DNA of 32,664 nt from Candidatus Omnitrophota bacterium (GTDB lineage Bacteria > Omnitrophota > Gorgyraeia > 2-01-FULL-45-10). This document shows, one piece after another, positions 32,642 to 32,664 of the stretch (positions within the stretch are counted from its first letter, which is position 1; the number at the start of each line of letters is the position of its first letter). The notes under the pieces are model-generated. The model saw only the letters and a program-made list of their open reading frames with translations, was not told the DNA's origin and did not search any database. The stretch is from contig JAHJHP010000055.1 in NCBI GenBank assembly GCA_018823705.1, forward strand, positions 1 to 32,664. The letters are read 5' to 3'. A program made the translations under genes and the position numbers.

Positions 32642-32664
32642 CAAGCGATTTATGGAAATTGAAA

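Larger units (their letters stand above)
32078..32664. other. Gene-free region rich in inverted repeats, ending in a heat-shock promoter
   Basis: No convincing coding sequence is present; open frames on the minus strand here are short and match no family. The region contains a 210-bp imperfect palindrome (32078-32287), two inverted copies of the intergenic repeat (32306-32343 and 32517-32561), a 17-bp perfect inverted repeat (32424-32440/32466-32482), a small hairpin (arms 32493-32498/32509-32514), and a promoter with CIRCE at the end. Confidence 0.8.

Noticed and set aside
32652-32664. ATG at 32652 as the start of the CIRCE-controlled gene
   Set aside because: There is no ribosome-binding site before it, and too few codons remain to identify a product.
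1-32664. CRISPR arrays, tRNA or rRNA genes and insertion sequences
   Set aside because: No regularly spaced direct repeats, cloverleaf-like sequence, rRNA segments or transposase frame were seen on reading; a covariance-model search was not possible.

Overview
The window carries 29 recognisable protein genes, almost all on the + strand and packed with 1-4 bp overlaps. They suggest a diderm, probably anaerobic or microaerophilic bacterium: a SurA-type periplasmic chaperone, lipoprotein and Sec signals, indirect tRNA-Gln/Asn charging by GatCAB, acetate fermentation by Pta-AckA, rubrerythrin and nickel-pincer cofactor genes larB/larC. The gene style and repertoire resemble Omnitrophota or a related candidate phylum. 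That placement is inferred from gene content only and no taxonomic marker was tested.

Layout. (1) 1-250 is an intergenic region with a repeat element. (2) 251-3898 holds two peptidyl-prolyl isomerases, pdxA and rsmA. (3) A promoter near 3926-3954 starts a long presumed operon, 3976-14948: gatC-gatA-gatB, a CtpA-type protease, a divergent polysaccharide deacetylase, tsaD, an MgtC-like protein, a tail-anchored DNA-binding protein, larB, larC, a TPR/PDZ protein and a HAMP membrane protein. (4) A strong promoter at 15033-15060 and a structured leader of about 150 nt precede a signalling cassette, 15217-18310: small helix-turn-helix protein, membrane histidine kinase, single-domain response regulator and GAF/HD-GYP protein. 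(5) Two minus-strand genes follow, an XRE-cupin regulator and rpmB, each with a visible promoter; rpmB also has an intrinsic terminator. (6) 19285-27805 reads recG, rsmD, coaD, pta, ackA, rpmF, plsX, fabH, fabD, linking CoA, acetyl-phosphate and fatty acid/phospholipid initiation. (7) 27827-32077 holds a TPR metallopeptidase, rubrerythrin, a radical SAM/beta-propeller fusion and an exported PEBP-family protein. (8) 32078-32664 has no convincing gene. It holds a 210-bp imperfect palindrome, an inverted pair of repeat elements related to the one at 151-194, and a consensus promoter with a perfect CIRCE operator for a heat-shock gene beyond the window.

Most genes are ordinary housekeeping. The most unusual items are the radical SAM-membrane-propeller fusion, the structured leader before the signalling cassette, the paired mirror hairpins between ackA and rpmF, the intergenic repeat family, and the tail-anchored excisionase-like protein. 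No tRNA, rRNA, CRISPR array, transposase or phage gene was seen.
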